The notes under the pieces were generated by a model, which did not search any database, was not told the origin of the DNA, and worked only from the letters and a program-made list of their open reading frames with translations. The position numbers and the translations under genes were made by a program. This document shows, one piece after another, positions 1 to 8,647 of a DNA stretch of 63,436 nucleotides. How positions within the stretch are numbered: the first letter of the stretch is position 1; the number at the start of each line of letters is the position of its first letter. Source of the DNA: Burkholderiales bacterium (GTDB lineage: Bacteria > Pseudomonadota > Gammaproteobacteria > Burkholderiales > Burkholderiaceae_C); the NCBI GenBank assembly GCA_016213265.1, contig JACRBA010000050.1, positions 1 through 63,436 of the forward strand, given 5' to 3'.

Positions 1-1
1 C

Positions 2-301
2 GGCGAGTACGAGCGGGCCTTTGTCGGCATGACCGAAGTGGACTGCTCCCTGGAGACACTGCTCGACGCTCGCGCCAGGATGCGGCGCGAGCTGCCACAG
101 CGACTGAGCACCGCGCACAGGCAGTTTCTGAGCGGGCTGGCGCGCGCAGAACCGGACTGGTCGCTGGTGCAGTGCCGGCACGCCGCGCAACTGCCGGCAC
201 TGCGCTGGAAGCTCGCCAATCTCGAAACCTTCCGCAAGCGCCGTCCCGACGACTTCGCAGCGCAATCCGCCGCCCTCGACACCGGCTTGGGCCAGAGCTG
301 A
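2..301 (+). CDS. AbiEii/AbiGii-family nucleotidyltransferase toxin, C-terminal fragment
   Basis: The reading frame is open to the left edge of the window, so only about the last 99 residues are seen. They resemble the C-terminal end of AbiEii/AbiGii nucleotidyltransferases, including a FLSGLARAEPDW stretch and the LPALRWKLANLETF motif that closes these proteins. AbiEii is the toxin of type IV toxin-antitoxin and abortive-infection systems that transfers nucleotides to RNA targets; its antitoxin AbiEi is normally encoded just upstream, which would be outside the window. Such systems are common stabilising cargo of ICEs and this copy sits next to an ICE relaxase. The catalytic GSxxxD region is not visible, so activity cannot be judged. 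Confidence 0.7.
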   Translation, partial: GEYERAFVGMTEVDCSLETLLDARARMRRELPQRLSTAHRQFLSGLARAEPDWSLVQCRHAAQLPALRWKLANLETFRKRRPDDFAAQSAALDTGLGQS

Positions 302-372
302 CGAACGTCCCGCAGCGCCCCACTTGCCGGGGTTGCCCCATGCCGCATTCATCGTGGCAGCCGCGAAGCAGC

Positions 373-471
373 GGCCCTATACCCAAAGGCTTCCGACAAA
401 GGCCAAAGGGCTGGGAAGGGGCAAAGGAAGGGCGCCAAGGGGAAAGGCCCTATCCTGAAAAGGCCAAAAGG
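373..471. repeat. AAAGG direct-repeat tract upstream of the relaxase
   Basis: The 202-base gap between the toxin gene and the relaxase carries seven AAAGG pentamers, at about 385, 398, 405, 423, 443, 459 and 467, all on the plus strand. The octamer GGCCCTAT occurs twice, at 373-380 and 446-453. The tract is strongly purine-biased and ends 30 bases before the relaxase start. Repeats placed directly before a relaxase gene are the expected setting for an origin of transfer or an accessory-protein binding region, but no nick site can be identified, so that role is inference. Confidence 0.4.
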
Positions 472-503
472 CGCCCCGAGCAGCCCGTCATCCGGGGTTC
501 GCC

Positions 504-2342
504 ATGCTCTCGCTGTTCCAGCGCAAACGGGTGCCACCCACCGCCGGCACACCGCCCACCTCCGCCATCGAAACTCCGAAAGGGTTGACGCGGCCGGAGT
601 CGGCCGCATCGCTGCTGGCCACGCCGCGTCGGCAGAAACTGCTGGAACACATCTGGCAGCGCACCTCGCTCTCGCGCCGGCAGTTCGCCACGCTCTACCT
701 CGCCCCACTGGAGCGCTACGCCGAGCTGGTCCAGCAGTTCCCGGCCTCCGAGAACCACCACCACGCCTATCCGGGCGGCATGCTGGACCACGGCCTGGAG
801 ATCGTCGCCTATGCGCTGAAATTGCGGCAGTCATACCTGCTGCCTGCGGGCGTCACGCCGGAGGCACAGGCGGCCCAGGCCGAAGCCTGGACCGCAGGCA
901 CGGCCTACGCGGCCCTGCTGCACGACATCGGCAAGATTGCGGTCGATCTGCACGTCGAGCATGCCGACGGCAGCGTCTGGCATCCCTGGCACGGCCCGCT
1001 GCGAAAGCCCTACCGCTTCCGTTACCGAAAGGAGCGCGAGTACCGCCTGCATAGCGCCGCCACCGGGCTGCTCTACGCGCGCCTTCTCGATCGGGACATC
1101 TTCGACTGGCTCAGCGGCTATCCCGACCTCTGGGCCGCGCTGCGGTACGTGCTGGCCGGCCAGTACGAGCACGCCGGCACGCTCGGCGAGCTGGTCGTGC
1201 AGGCCGACCAGGCATCGGTCGCCCAAGAACTCGGCGGCGATCCCAGCAAGGCGCTGGCGGCGCCCAAGCATGCGCTGCAACGCAAATTGCTCGACGGCTT
1301 GCGCTACCTGCTCAAGGAAGAATTCAAGTTGAACCAGGCCGGCCCGGCGGACGGTTGGCTGACCCAAGACGCCCTGTGGCTGGTGAGCAAGACCGTCTCC
1401 GACAAGCTGCGCGCACATCTGCTGTCGCAGGGCATCGACGGCATCCCGGCGAGCAACACGGCGGTGTTCAACGTGCTGCAGGATCACGGCATCGTGCAAC
1501 CGACGCCGGATGGCAAGGCGATCTGGAAGGCTGCCGTCACCAGCGACGCCGGCTGGTCGCACGCCTTTACCTTCCTGAAACTCTCGCCGGCGATGATCTG
1601 GGATGCCGTCGACCGGCCGGCGCCGTTCGCAGGCCGTGTGCAGGTCGAAGAGGAACAGGCGGAGCCGCCGCCGCTGGCGCCGGCGGTGGCCGATGGGCCG
1701 CGCGTGGAAGGCACCGAAGCTGCACCCGCGAGCACGGCGCCGATCGCATCCGCAGCCACGGACATCGCCGTGGCCGCGCTGCTCGACCTGCTGGGCGACA
1801 CTGCTCCATCCACAGCGCCGGAGATCGCCGAGGCCGAGCCGGCCCCTTCGACCGTGCCCCCGCCGCAGATGAGCCTCGCGCCTTCCCAGGATCGCGCGGA
1901 GCCCTCCGGGGCGCACTTCATGGCCTGGCTGCGTCAGAGCATCCAGACGCGCAAGCTCATCATCAACGACGCCAAGGCCCTGGTGCATACCGTCGCCGGT
2001 ACGACCTACCTCGTCAGCCCCGGCGTGTTCCAGCGCTACGCGCAGGAGTACCTTCAAGTCGCCGCGCTGGCCAAGCAGGAGAAGCTGGAGGGGTGGCAGT
2101 GGGTACAGAAGCGCTTCGAGAAGCTGGGACAGCACCGCAAGCAGCCGAGCGGGCTGAACATCTGGACCTGCGAAGTCACGGGGCCGCGCAAGTCGCGCCG
2201 GCTGCACGGCTATCTGCTCGCCAGCCCGGAGGCGCTGTTCCGGGAGACGCCGCCAGACAACCCATACCTGCGGCTCCTCAACGAGGCCGCAAAGCGCGAA
2301 GATTCAGCCCTTGGGGGCAAGGACAACGACGATCAGGGGTAG
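504..2342 (+). CDS. traI: MobH-family ICE relaxase (TraI, PFGI-1/ICEclc class)
   Basis: A 612-residue protein matching the relaxases of ICEclc/PFGI-1-type elements, which nick the origin of transfer and lead the single strand into the recipient. The N-terminal half (about residues 40-370) is the TraI_2 domain: it has the histidine-rich HHHAYPGG motif near residue 85 and an HD-phosphohydrolase-type HDIGK motif near residues 140-144, both hallmarks of MobH enzymes that use a metal site. A low-complexity Pro/Ala/Glu linker covers about residues 370-470, and the C-terminal 140 residues match the DUF1528-type region of this class. Length is normal. ATG 504 has only a weak ribosome site. It points toward the integrase end of the element, and its coupling protein and type IV secretion genes would lie left of the window. 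Confidence 0.9.
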   Translation: MLSLFQRKRVPPTAGTPPTSAIETPKGLTRPESAASLLATPRRQKLLEHIWQRTSLSRRQFATLYLAPLERYAELVQQFPASENHHHAYPGGMLDHGLEIVAYALKLRQSYLLPAGVTPEAQAAQAEAWTAGTAYAALLHDIGKIAVDLHVEHADGSVWHPWHGPLRKPYRFRYRKEREYRLHSAATGLLYARLLDRDIFDWLSGYPDLWAALRYVLAGQYEHAGTLGELVVQADQASVAQELGGDPSKALAAPKHALQRKLLDGLRYLLKEEFKLNQAGPADGWLTQDALWLVSKTVSDKLRAHLLSQGIDGIPASNTAVFNVLQDHGIVQPTPDGKAIWKAAVTSDAGWSHAFTFLKLSPAMIWDAVDRPAPFAGRVQVEEEQAEPPPLAPAVADGPRVEGTEAAPASTAPIASAATDIAVAALLDLLGDTAPSTAPEIAEAEPAPSTVPPPQMSLAPSQDRAEPSGAHFMAWLRQSIQTRKLIINDAKALVHTVAGTTYLVSPGVFQRYAQEYLQVAALAKQEKLEGWQWVQKRFEKLGQHRKQPSGLNIWTCEVTGPRKSRRLHGYLLASPEALFRETPPDNPYLRLLNEAAKREDSALGGKDNDDQG

Positions 2343-2368
2343 CCGTGCGGCCGCTGCGCAGGCCGGCT

Positions 2369-2674
2369 TCAATCCGCGGATGGGGCCGACTCTGCCAGCT
2401 TGGCTTCGGTCAGAGTCATCAAGTGGGCGGAACTGCATTTCAGCGCACGGGCGATCTTGAGGATGAGGGGGAGCGTGGGGACATGCTCGCCGCGCTCGAT
2501 CTTGCCCATGTGAGACCGCTCGATGCCGGCCATGTGAGCCAGCGTTTCCTGAGCGATACCCTGGTTGGTTCTCTCTTCCCGCACGGCAGCCCCAAACGCG
2601 ATGGCTGGTTCCGCTTCGTAGGTAGTGGTGCCGGTGGGGCGGCCCCTTTGGATCGAACGCTTTGGCATTGCCAA
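2369..2674 (-). CDS. XRE-family helix-turn-helix regulator
   Basis: A 101-residue protein whose central part (about residues 25-88) is a lambda-repressor-type HTH_3 domain, with the typical Q-x-x-L-A-x-x-A-G-I-x-x-S-x-x-x-x-x-E-R-G pattern and a following IARAL helix. It is probably a small DNA-binding repressor that controls ICE genes. It is convergent with the relaxase (27-base gap) and divergent from the LysR-like gene, so the AT-richer interval 2675-2774 is the likely operator region. The basic N-terminal 20 residues (PKRSIQRGRPTG) are outside the domain. No effector domain is present. Confidence 0.85.
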   Translation of the reverse strand: MAMPKRSIQRGRPTGTTTYEAEPAIAFGAAVREERTNQGIAQETLAHMAGIERSHMGKIERGEHVPTLPLILKIARALKCSSAHLMTLTEAKLAESAPSAD

Positions 2675-2696
2675 GAGCGTCGAACACGGTCACGAT

Positions 2697-2717
2697 TTAA
2701 ACCACGTTAAACTTAAC
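2697..2717. promoter_or_regulatory. TTAAAC direct repeats between XRE and LysR-like genes
   Basis: TTAAAC occurs at 2697-2702 and 2707-2712, ten bases apart (one helical turn), followed by a shortened TTAAC at 2713. This is one of the few AT-rich spots in the ICE part and lies in the divergent intergenic region. It is a plausible operator or promoter element for the XRE regulator; no direct evidence. Confidence 0.3.
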
Positions 2718-2774
2718 TCATTCAACGGCTTCGAGATCAGTTGCCACGAGTTCACCGCCTGGGGGGAGCTGGAC

Positions 2775-3401
2775 GTGGAATCGAGTGACATCACCGCCGA
2801 AATTCGCATGGCCGTCCTCGGCGAATGGGTGCCTCCCCAGCTCGCCGACGTGCTCGCCCTGCAGCGTGCCGAAGAGCCGGAGACTCATGCCGTCCTGGCC
2901 GGATGGACAGATCCCGTTCGAGGCGCGGAGCTGCCGGGCGACGGCTTCGACTTCGCCTTGTCTGCGGTTGCCCGGCAGTGGCCTGGCTGGGTATGCGAGC
3001 CGCTGTGGCATGACACGCTGGCGGTCGCCGTGGCCAAGCGCTCCCACCTGCTGGCCTACCGTGAAGTGCCGTGCGAGGAAGTGCTCAAGCAGCCCTTGAT
3101 CTGCTCGCAGTCCACGGCCGATGAACCATGGCGCATGACCGTGCAGCGCGTGTTCGAGAACGCGCTGCAGGAGCGGGAGCAAACGGTGGAGACATTCGAT
3201 GTGGCGATGACGCTGGTTGCCGCCGGGTACGGGATCGCCATTGCGCCTGCCGCGAGACTGGCGAGCTACCTACGCCGAGGCATCGCCGTGCGGCCGCTGG
3301 CCGGCGCACCAACGATCGTGATGGCTTACCTGCTCCGCCGCAACGCTTCCTTGTCGGACACCCAGGCAAGATTCGCCCGCCGCGCGCGCTTGGTGTCCTG
3401 A
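2775..3401 (+). CDS. LysR-type effector-binding domain protein without the DNA-binding domain
   Basis: About 208 residues corresponding only to the periplasmic-binding-protein-like effector domain of LysR regulators: ALQRAEEPETHAVL near the start, then PLWHDTLAVAVAKRSHLLA, LVAAGYGIAIAPA and a basic C-terminus. The winged-helix N-terminus (about 90 residues) is absent. The frame is open further upstream, but that stretch does not look like a LysR helix-turn-helix. GTG 2775 is chosen because GGGGGGAG precedes it by five bases. Proteins of this kind are common next to integrases of this ICE class. It could bind a ligand and act through another regulator, or be a remnant; the strong ribosome site favours expression. 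Confidence 0.7.
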   Translation: MESSDITAEIRMAVLGEWVPPQLADVLALQRAEEPETHAVLAGWTDPVRGAELPGDGFDFALSAVARQWPGWVCEPLWHDTLAVAVAKRSHLLAYREVPCEEVLKQPLICSQSTADEPWRMTVQRVFENALQEREQTVETFDVAMTLVAAGYGIAIAPAARLASYLRRGIAVRPLAGAPTIVMAYLLRRNASLSDTQARFARRARLVS

Positions 3402-3448
3402 CAGACGCGCGGGAATCGCGGTTTCGCCACGATCCCGTACTCCTGCTG

Positions 3449-5302
3449 CTAGGCGACTTCGACTCGCAGCGGGGTCCATTCGCTTTCCTTCACGGCTGTG
3501 CTCACTGCCATGACGAGCTTGTCGAGATTGCCGGCCGTCACGCCCTCCAGTGCCGAATGCCCCCGCAGCATCGAGCGCGGTTGCAGCAGTGCATGGTAGA
3601 TCTGCCAAGGGTCCGCACCCCTGGTCAGCTTGAGGACGGACTGGATCAGCTCGTGCTTGAGTGGGTCGAGGTGCCAGTCCGGCACGCGCTGGCCGCGGTT
3701 GCCCACGTTCAACGCCAGCAAGTTGCCCGCCTTGATCTCGTAGCTGATCCACCTGCGGGACTTGCCCGCCATCTTGGCAAACGCCGCAACGGGAAGGTTG
3801 TGCGGCGCTTCGAAGACATCGAACAGTTCCATCCTCTCGCGCTGAATGTCCGAAGGCACCAGCGGCGCTGCCGATCGAGGGGGCGGAACCGCCGGCAGTC
3901 GATGTGCGGCGGCAGAAACCAACGGCATGGCGTCACCCGGCTTCGTCACGAGCAGGATTGGCGAAGCGGCAACCGGCGTGGAGGGTACGCTTGCGGTTTG
4001 CTCATTCGGGAACGCGGGCACGCCTTCCAGATGCACGGTGAGCGGCATGCTGGCCGCCTCGACCTGGTTCTGCTCGAAGAGGTCGAGCCGATCGGCCCAG
4101 TCCTGCATCATGCGGCGACGCTGCTCCACGTACTCGGCATGGTTGTAGGTCGCGCTGACCTTGTTGGGATCGACATGCGAGAGCTGTGCATCCACCCAGA
4201 CCTTCGGGTAGCCGATCTCGTTGAGCGCAGTGGACATCGTGCCGCGGATGCCGTGTCCGGTCAGGCGTTCCTGATAGCCCATGCGCTTGAGCGCACCATT
4301 GAGCGTGTTCTCGCTGATGCGCTTCTTCAAGTCGCTGTCGTGCCGGAACAGGTGGCGCTGGGCCGGCTTGAACTCATCCAGCAGGTGCCGGACGATCTCC
4401 ATGGCCTGAATCGACAGCGGCACGATGTAGGGCGGGATGTCCTTTGGCTGCTGCCGCTTCTTGCGCATATCCAATTGGAGTTGCTTCACGACGTCGGGCG
4501 GGATGATCCACAGCCCACGGTCCAGATCGAATTGATCCGGCGTCGCCTGTCGCAGCTCTCCGGTTCGCACGCCAGTCAGCAGCAATAGCCGAAGCCCGAG
4601 TTGGGTCTGCCGCCTGCCGCGATAGCTGCGCAGCCGCTGCAACAGCTTCGGCAGCTCGGCCATGCGCAGGAACGGGTTGTGGTTGACAGGTGGCAGCGGC
4701 AGCGCCACCACATCGAGATCGGAGGCCGGGTTCTGCTCCAGGCCCGGCACGATCACCAGCGCGTAACGGAACAGTTGGTTGAACCACGTCCTGACTTTCT
4801 CGGCGACGGAGAGCGCCCTGCGCTTCTCGATCTTGGCGATCACCTCCAAGAGGTCGGGACGCTTGATCTCATAGATCGACCGTTTGCCCAAGGTGGGCAG
4901 CACATCCTTGTCGAAGATGCGCGGAAGGATCGAGAGGGTCGTCTGCCGGCCTTCCTTGAGGCTGAGCCCGCGATGCTTGAGCCACTTGCGATACACCGCC
5001 TCGAAGGTGTTTTCGTCGGCGAGCCGGACAGCGGTGCGCTTCTGCTTGCGGTGAACGCGAGGATTGGTGCCTTTGGCCAGCAGGGCGCGCGCTTCGTCGC
5101 GCAGGCTGCGGGCCTCGCGAAGCGTCACCTCCGGGTAGGTGCCGAGCGACATCCGCTTCTGCTTGCCCGCCCAGTAGTAGCGGAAGTGCCAAGTCCTGCC
5201 CCCTGCAGCGGTGACGGCCAGGGAGAGGCCATCCAAGTCAGGGAGGGTGTATGCCTTGCCTGTTGCCTTGGCCTGTCGAACGGCCAGGTCTGAGAGTGCC
5301 AT
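3449..5302 (-). CDS. int: P4-type tyrosine integrase of the ICE
   Basis: A 617-residue site-specific recombinase that inserts and excises the element at tRNA-Gly. The N-terminal DUF4102-type arm-binding region starts with MALSDLAVRQAKATGKAYTL; the catalytic domain shows TGVRTGEL (Arg near 244), HGIR, LSH and the ATYNHAEY box with the nucleophilic Tyr near 385. A roughly 220-residue C-terminal extension follows, as in IntB13 of ICEclc. ATG 5302 is preferred over an in-frame ATG 18 bases upstream because AGGAG lies seven bases before it. The gene starts 238 bases from the tRNA 3' end and runs away from it, the standard arrangement for this class. All catalytic residues are present, so the integrase looks functional. 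Confidence 0.95.
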   Translation of the reverse strand: MALSDLAVRQAKATGKAYTLPDLDGLSLAVTAAGGRTWHFRYYWAGKQKRMSLGTYPEVTLREARSLRDEARALLAKGTNPRVHRKQKRTAVRLADENTFEAVYRKWLKHRGLSLKEGRQTTLSILPRIFDKDVLPTLGKRSIYEIKRPDLLEVIAKIEKRRALSVAEKVRTWFNQLFRYALVIVPGLEQNPASDLDVVALPLPPVNHNPFLRMAELPKLLQRLRSYRGRRQTQLGLRLLLLTGVRTGELRQATPDQFDLDRGLWIIPPDVVKQLQLDMRKKRQQPKDIPPYIVPLSIQAMEIVRHLLDEFKPAQRHLFRHDSDLKKRISENTLNGALKRMGYQERLTGHGIRGTMSTALNEIGYPKVWVDAQLSHVDPNKVSATYNHAEYVEQRRRMMQDWADRLDLFEQNQVEAASMPLTVHLEGVPAFPNEQTASVPSTPVAASPILLVTKPGDAMPLVSAAAHRLPAVPPPRSAAPLVPSDIQRERMELFDVFEAPHNLPVAAFAKMAGKSRRWISYEIKAGNLLALNVGNRGQRVPDWHLDPLKHELIQSVLKLTRGADPWQIYHALLQPRSMLRGHSALEGVTAGNLDKLVMAVSTAVKESEWTPLRVEVA

Positions 5303-5397
5303 GCTCTTGCTCCTGAACATGAGTCAGGAACCAGATGCTGGTCACGTCGACCTCGCCCCTCCATCAACAATCCGGAATCAGCCGCGCCCGCAAAAAT

Positions 5398-5526
5398 GGA
5401 CTTGTTTGTGGACTTAAAAGTCCCGGCTGTAGGCGGATCGCAGTGGACTACGGCAGAACATCAAAGAGAGGAAAAGTCTTTGTGCGGCAACGACTTGCAG
5501 ACTCTCTTGGACTTCTGCGGAAGTCC
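5398..5526. repeat. GGACTT/AAGTCC repeats between integrase and attachment site
   Basis: GGACTT occurs at 5398-5403, 5410-5415 and 5509-5514, each preceded by T, and the inverse AAGTCC at 5418-5423 and 5521-5526. They form two inverted repeats: GGACTT-N2-AAGTCC at 5410-5423 and GGACTT-N6-AAGTCC at 5509-5526. A further inverted pair, CTGCGGA and TCCGCAG, lies at 5515-5530. Short repeats flanking the core site are what arm-type integrase or excisionase sites look like; they may also overlap the integrase promoter. The function is inferred. Confidence 0.5.
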
Positions 5527-5540
5527 GCAGATTGATACAG

Positions 5541-5614
5541 TGGAGCGGGCGATGGGAATCGAACCCACGTCTTGAGCTTGGGAAGCTCAGGTCCTGCCAT
5601 TGAACGACGCCCGC
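5541..5614 (-). tRNA. tRNA-Gly (CCC anticodon)
   Basis: A 74-base cloverleaf on the minus strand. The acceptor GCGGGCG pairs perfectly with CGCCCGC, the anticodon stem TGAGC/GCTCA encloses the loop TTCCCAA giving anticodon CCC, the T loop is GTTCGAT and the 3' CCA is encoded. It is the insertion site of the ICE; recombination in the 3' end has restored a complete tRNA gene. Confidence 0.95.
5543..5560. other. ICE attachment site core in the tRNA-Gly 3' end
   Basis: The last 18 bases of the tRNA before CCA (GATTCCCATCGCCCGCTC on the minus strand, plus the first base of CCA region) are recalled to be the conserved core used by ICEclc-type integrases at tRNA-Gly genes. The adjacent integrase fixes this as one element end; the second copy should lie tens of kilobases to the left, outside the window. 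Confidence 0.75.
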
Positions 5615-5628
5615 AGGAGCCGCGCATT

Positions 5629-6375
5629 CTAGCCGGAGCCGGGCCAGCTGGGCGCGGTCAAGGCCTCGAGCGCGGGGCGGCCGAACAGCCAGCCCTGGAA
5701 CAGGCGCACGCCCTCGGCCGCGAACCAGGCGTACTCCGCCGGGGTTTCCACGCCTTCGGCGATGACGTCGATGCCCAGGTCGGTGCAGCACTGCAGGATG
5801 GCACGCACGATCGCCTGGCGCGGGCCGTGCGATTCGATGCCGCGCACCAGGTTCATGTCGACCTTCACCTGGTCGGGCTGGAAGGCGGCCAGCAGGTTGA
5901 GCCCGGAGTAGCCCGCGCCGAAGTCGTCGATCGCCACGCGCAGGCCGCGGGCCCGGTAGTGGTCGAAGATGCCGGCAAAGCGCGCCGGGTCGTCGATGAC
6001 CTCACTTTCGGTCATCTCCACGATCAGGCGGTCGGGGGTGAGGCCATGCCGGGCGGCCTCCTCCAGCGTGCCTTCGAGCAGCCAGGGGTCGGCCAGCAAC
6101 CCGGCCGGCAGGCAGTTCAGGTGCAGGTGCCGCGGCAGGCCGAGCGCGGCGGCGCTGGCCACCGCCTGCTGGCGGGTCAGCTCGTCGAAGCGGTGCCGCT
6201 GGCCCGGCTGCACGGCGTCGAACACGGGCCCGGGCGGCCCGCCGTCGGCCGATCGCATGAGCGCCTCGTAAGAGAACACGGCCCTCGAGACGTGGTCGAC
6301 GATCGGCTGGAAGGCATAGCGGCAGCCCGGCCACGGCGGCTCGGGCGCGGCCGGCCGACCCAGGTGCTCAGGCAT
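5629..6375 (-). CDS. EAL-domain cyclic-di-GMP phosphodiesterase
   Basis: A single EAL domain of 248 residues that should hydrolyse cyclic di-GMP to pGpG in the cytoplasm. The signature appears as YEALMR (Glu 37), [32 protein letters not shown] and VIAEGVET followed by QGWLFGRP, so all metal-binding and catalytic residues are present. There is no N-terminal sensor in the same chain. ATG 6375 overlaps the stop of the upstream BLUF gene by eight bases (ATGCCTGA), which implies translational coupling; a GTG six bases further upstream is an alternative start. The pair resembles a BLUF-EAL photoreceptor, such as BlrP1, divided into two polypeptides. Confidence 0.9.
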   Translation of the reverse strand: MPEHLGRPAAPEPPWPGCRYAFQPIVDHVSRAVFSYEALMRSADGGPPGPVFDAVQPGQRHRFDELTRQQAVASAAALGLPRHLHLNCLPAGLLADPWLLEGTLEEAARHGLTPDRLIVEMTESEVIDDPARFAGIFDHYRARGLRVAIDDFGAGYSGLNLLAAFQPDQVKVDMNLVRGIESHGPRQAIVRAILQCCTDLGIDVIAEGVETPAEYAWFAAEGVRLFQGWLFGRPALEALTAPSWPGSG

Positions 6376-6811
6376 CGGCACCGGCTTCCAGCCGCACGCG
6401 CCAGCGTCCCTGGTGAAACGCGTTCAGCAGCTTGAGCGCGCGGCTCCCGTCGAGATCCGCCAGGCCGCGCGGGCGCAGGAGGAAATCGTTCAGGCCATCG
6501 ATCTCGCCCAGCTCCTCGCCGGTGGCGGCCGCATAGCCCATGGTCCAGCGGTCGAAGGCCCGCGCCGCCACCGATTCCCGCACGATCTGCGTGACCCCCG
6601 CGTGCCGGGGGTCGACACGGATCTGCTCGTAGAGCCCGTCGACCGCCGCCAACGGGCCTTCCAGCACCTGGAAGAAGCAGCCATCCACGTACAAGAGCAT
6701 GCCCGTGATGCCCAGGCGGCGGTTCTTGGCGCGGGCGGCCGCGAGCAACTGGCCCAGCTCGCCGGTGGCCAGGGGCGCAGTCGCTACGCTGGCATAGATG
6801 CAATGGATCAT
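6368..6811 (-). CDS. BLUF-domain blue-light sensor
   Basis: A 147-residue FAD-binding blue-light sensor. Tyr 6, Asn 30, Gln 48, Trp 89 and Met 91 have exactly the spacing of the AppA photocycle residues Tyr 21, Asn 45, Gln 63, Trp 104 and Met 106; the ITGMLLY and FFQVLEGP motifs lie between them. About 45 residues follow the BLUF core and could form the cap helices that contact a partner. The start MIHCIYAS matches family N-termini; the frame is open further upstream but not BLUF-like. It overlaps the EAL gene by eight bases, so the sensor and the phosphodiesterase are probably made together and may interact. Light-controlled cyclic di-GMP turnover is the likely role. Confidence 0.92.
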   Translation of the reverse strand: MIHCIYASVATAPLATGELGQLLAAARAKNRRLGITGMLLYVDGCFFQVLEGPLAAVDGLYEQIRVDPRHAGVTQIVRESVAARAFDRWTMGYAAATGEELGEIDGLNDFLLRPRGLADLDGSRALKLLNAFHQGRWRVRLEAGADA

Positions 6812-6967
6812 CGCCGTGGTCGCCGACTTCTCTGTGAAGCGGCGCGATGGGGTGGTCCTGAATGTAACCCTGCACCTTGCGCCCAACCCGCACGCGTGAA
6901 GCGGCTTTGCTCGACATCAAGGCCCGCCCGGGTGCTCCAGGGGCGTCGGGCAAAATGCGGACCGCCC

Positions 6968-7717
6968 ATGCACCAGCCTCCCACTCCCCCGGGCGACGCC
7001 TGCCCGTCCGCCGCCGCCGACACCGACACCGACGCCAACGCTTGCCCACCGCCTCGCCGCGCCATCCGCAGCTACGTGCTGCGCGCGGGCCGCATGGGCA
7101 CTGGCCAGCAGCGGGCGCTGGACGAACTTGGCCCCCGCTTCGTGCTGCCGTACGCCGACCACGCCGTCGACTTTTCTGGCGTCTTCGGCCGGTCGGCGCC
7201 CATGGTGGTGGAGATCGGCTTCGGCATGGGCCAGGCCACCGCGGAGATCGCACAGGCCCGGCCCGACACCGACTTCCTCGGCGTGGAGGTGCACACGCCC
7301 GGCGTGGGTGCGCTGCTCAAGCGCATCGGCGAGATGGGCCTGGGCAACCTGCGCATCGTGCAGCACGACGCCGTCCAGGTGCTGGAGCACATGCTGGCCC
7401 CCGCCTCGCTGGCCGGCGTGCACGTGTTCTTTCCCGACCCATGGCACAAGAAGAAGCACCACAAGCGCCGGCTCATCCAGCCGCCGCTGGTGGCGCTGAT
7501 CGCCAGCCGGCTGACGCCGGGCGGCGTGCTGCATTGCGCCACCGACTGGCAGCCCTATGCCGAGCAGATGCTGGAAGTGCTGTCGGCTGAGCCGCTGCTG
7601 GCCAACACGGCCGAGGGCTATGCGCCGCGGCCCGACTACCGCCCGCTCACCAAGTTCGAGCAGCGCGGCCTGCGCCTGGGCCACGGCGTGTGGGACCTGG
7701 TGTTCCGCCGGCGCTGA
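6968..7717 (+). CDS. trmB: tRNA (guanine-N7)-methyltransferase
   Basis: A 249-residue SAM-dependent enzyme that makes m7G46 in the variable loop of tRNAs. Visible signatures are [12 protein letters not shown] (SAM-binding loop, near residue 80), the TrmB hallmark [21 protein letters not shown] and the C-terminal TKFEQRG. The first 45 residues are a low-complexity Pro/Ala/Asp extension, common in Burkholderiales. ATG 6968 starts the expected N-terminus and CAAAAT (6954-6959 region) just upstream could be part of its promoter. It is divergent from the BLUF/EAL pair and convergent with uppP. Confidence 0.95.
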   Translation: MHQPPTPPGDACPSAAADTDTDANACPPPRRAIRSYVLRAGRMGTGQQRALDELGPRFVLPYADHAVDFSGVFGRSAPMVVEIGFGMGQATAEIAQARPDTDFLGVEVHTPGVGALLKRIGEMGLGNLRIVQHDAVQVLEHMLAPASLAGVHVFFPDPWHKKKHHKRRLIQPPLVALIASRLTPGGVLHCATDWQPYAEQMLEVLSAEPLLANTAEGYAPRPDYRPLTKFEQRGLRLGHGVWDLVFRRR

Positions 7718-7739
7718 AGCCGCGCCCGCGAACCGCGGA

Positions 7740-8567
7740 TCAATCCGTCCAGCGCACCCAGCCTAGCCAGTGGGTGGCCAGCACCACGACGCCGAAGGCG
7801 ATGCGGTACCAGGCGAACACGGTGAAGCGGTGGCTGGCGATGTAGCGCAGCAGCCAGCGCACGCACACCCAGGCCGACACGAACGACACGAAGAAGCCCG
7901 TGGCGAACAGCGGGGCGTCGGCCCAGCTCAGCAGCGCGCGCTCCTTGTACAGGCTGTAGGCGCCCGCCCCCACCAGCGTGGGGATGGCCAGGAAGAAGCT
8001 GAAATCGGTGGCAGCGCGGCGTGACAGGCCCAGCAGCATGCCGCCGATGATGGTGGCGCCCGATCGGCTGGTGCCGGGGATCATGCCCAGGCACTGCACC
8101 AGGCCCACCTTGAGCGCATCCCACGGCGACATGGTGTCGGCGTGCAGAACCCGCGGCTCGTGGGTCTGGTGGCGCTTCTCCGCCCACAGGATGATGAAGC
8201 CGCCGACGATGAAGGATGTCGCCACCACCGGCGCGTTGAACAGGTGCAGCTTGATCGCCTTGTAAGCCAGCAATCCCACCACCGCCGCTGGCAAAAAGCC
8301 GATCAGCACGTTGAGCACGAAGCGCCGCGCGCCCGCGCTGTCGGGCAGGTGGATCACGGCGCCGGCCAGGCGCGCCCAGTACACGATGACCACCGCCAGG
8401 ATGGCGCCGCTCTGGATGGCGATCTCGAACACCTTGGCCTTGGCGTCGTGGAAGTCCAGCAGCTGCCCGGCGAGGATGAGGTGGCCGGTCGAGGAGATGG
8501 GGAGGAATTCGGTCAGGCCTTCGACCAGGCCCATGAGGGCGGCCTTGAGCAGCAGCAGCGGGTCCAA
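7740..8567 (-). CDS. uppP: undecaprenyl-diphosphate phosphatase
   Basis: An integral membrane protein of about 275 residues that recycles undecaprenyl diphosphate for peptidoglycan and other envelope polymers, and can give bacitracin resistance. It has the BacA motifs [18 protein letters not shown] near the N-terminus and [11 protein letters not shown] in the middle, with seven to eight hydrophobic segments. A TTG start at 8567 is proposed because GGAG lies six bases upstream and the resulting N-terminus (M-DPLLLLKA) matches the family; a TTG at 8591 is the alternative. It is divergent from the TetR gene. Confidence 0.92.
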   Translation of the reverse strand: MDPLLLLKAALMGLVEGLTEFLPISSTGHLILAGQLLDFHDAKAKVFEIAIQSGAILAVVIVYWARLAGAVIHLPDSAGARRFVLNVLIGFLPAAVVGLLAYKAIKLHLFNAPVVATSFIVGGFIILWAEKRHQTHEPRVLHADTMSPWDALKVGLVQCLGMIPGTSRSGATIIGGMLLGLSRRAATDFSFFLAIPTLVGAGAYSLYKERALLSWADAPLFATGFFVSFVSAWVCVRWLLRYIASHRFTVFAWYRIAFGVVVLATHWLGWVRWTD

Positions 8568-8647
8568 ACGGGGCTCCGGCAAAACGAGCAAAGCGCGGCA
8601 TCTTACGGCCAGCCCGGGTTGACGCCGGGCAGACGGCGGCTAGAATT

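Noticed and set aside
385..471. CRISPR array in the AAAGG tract
   Set aside because: The repeats are only five bases long with irregular spacing and no spacer structure; no cas genes are nearby. No CRISPR array was seen anywhere in the window.
6376..6381. GTG start of the EAL gene two codons upstream
   Set aside because: Possible, but the ATG at 6375 gives the typical overlap and is a stronger codon; the difference is two residues.
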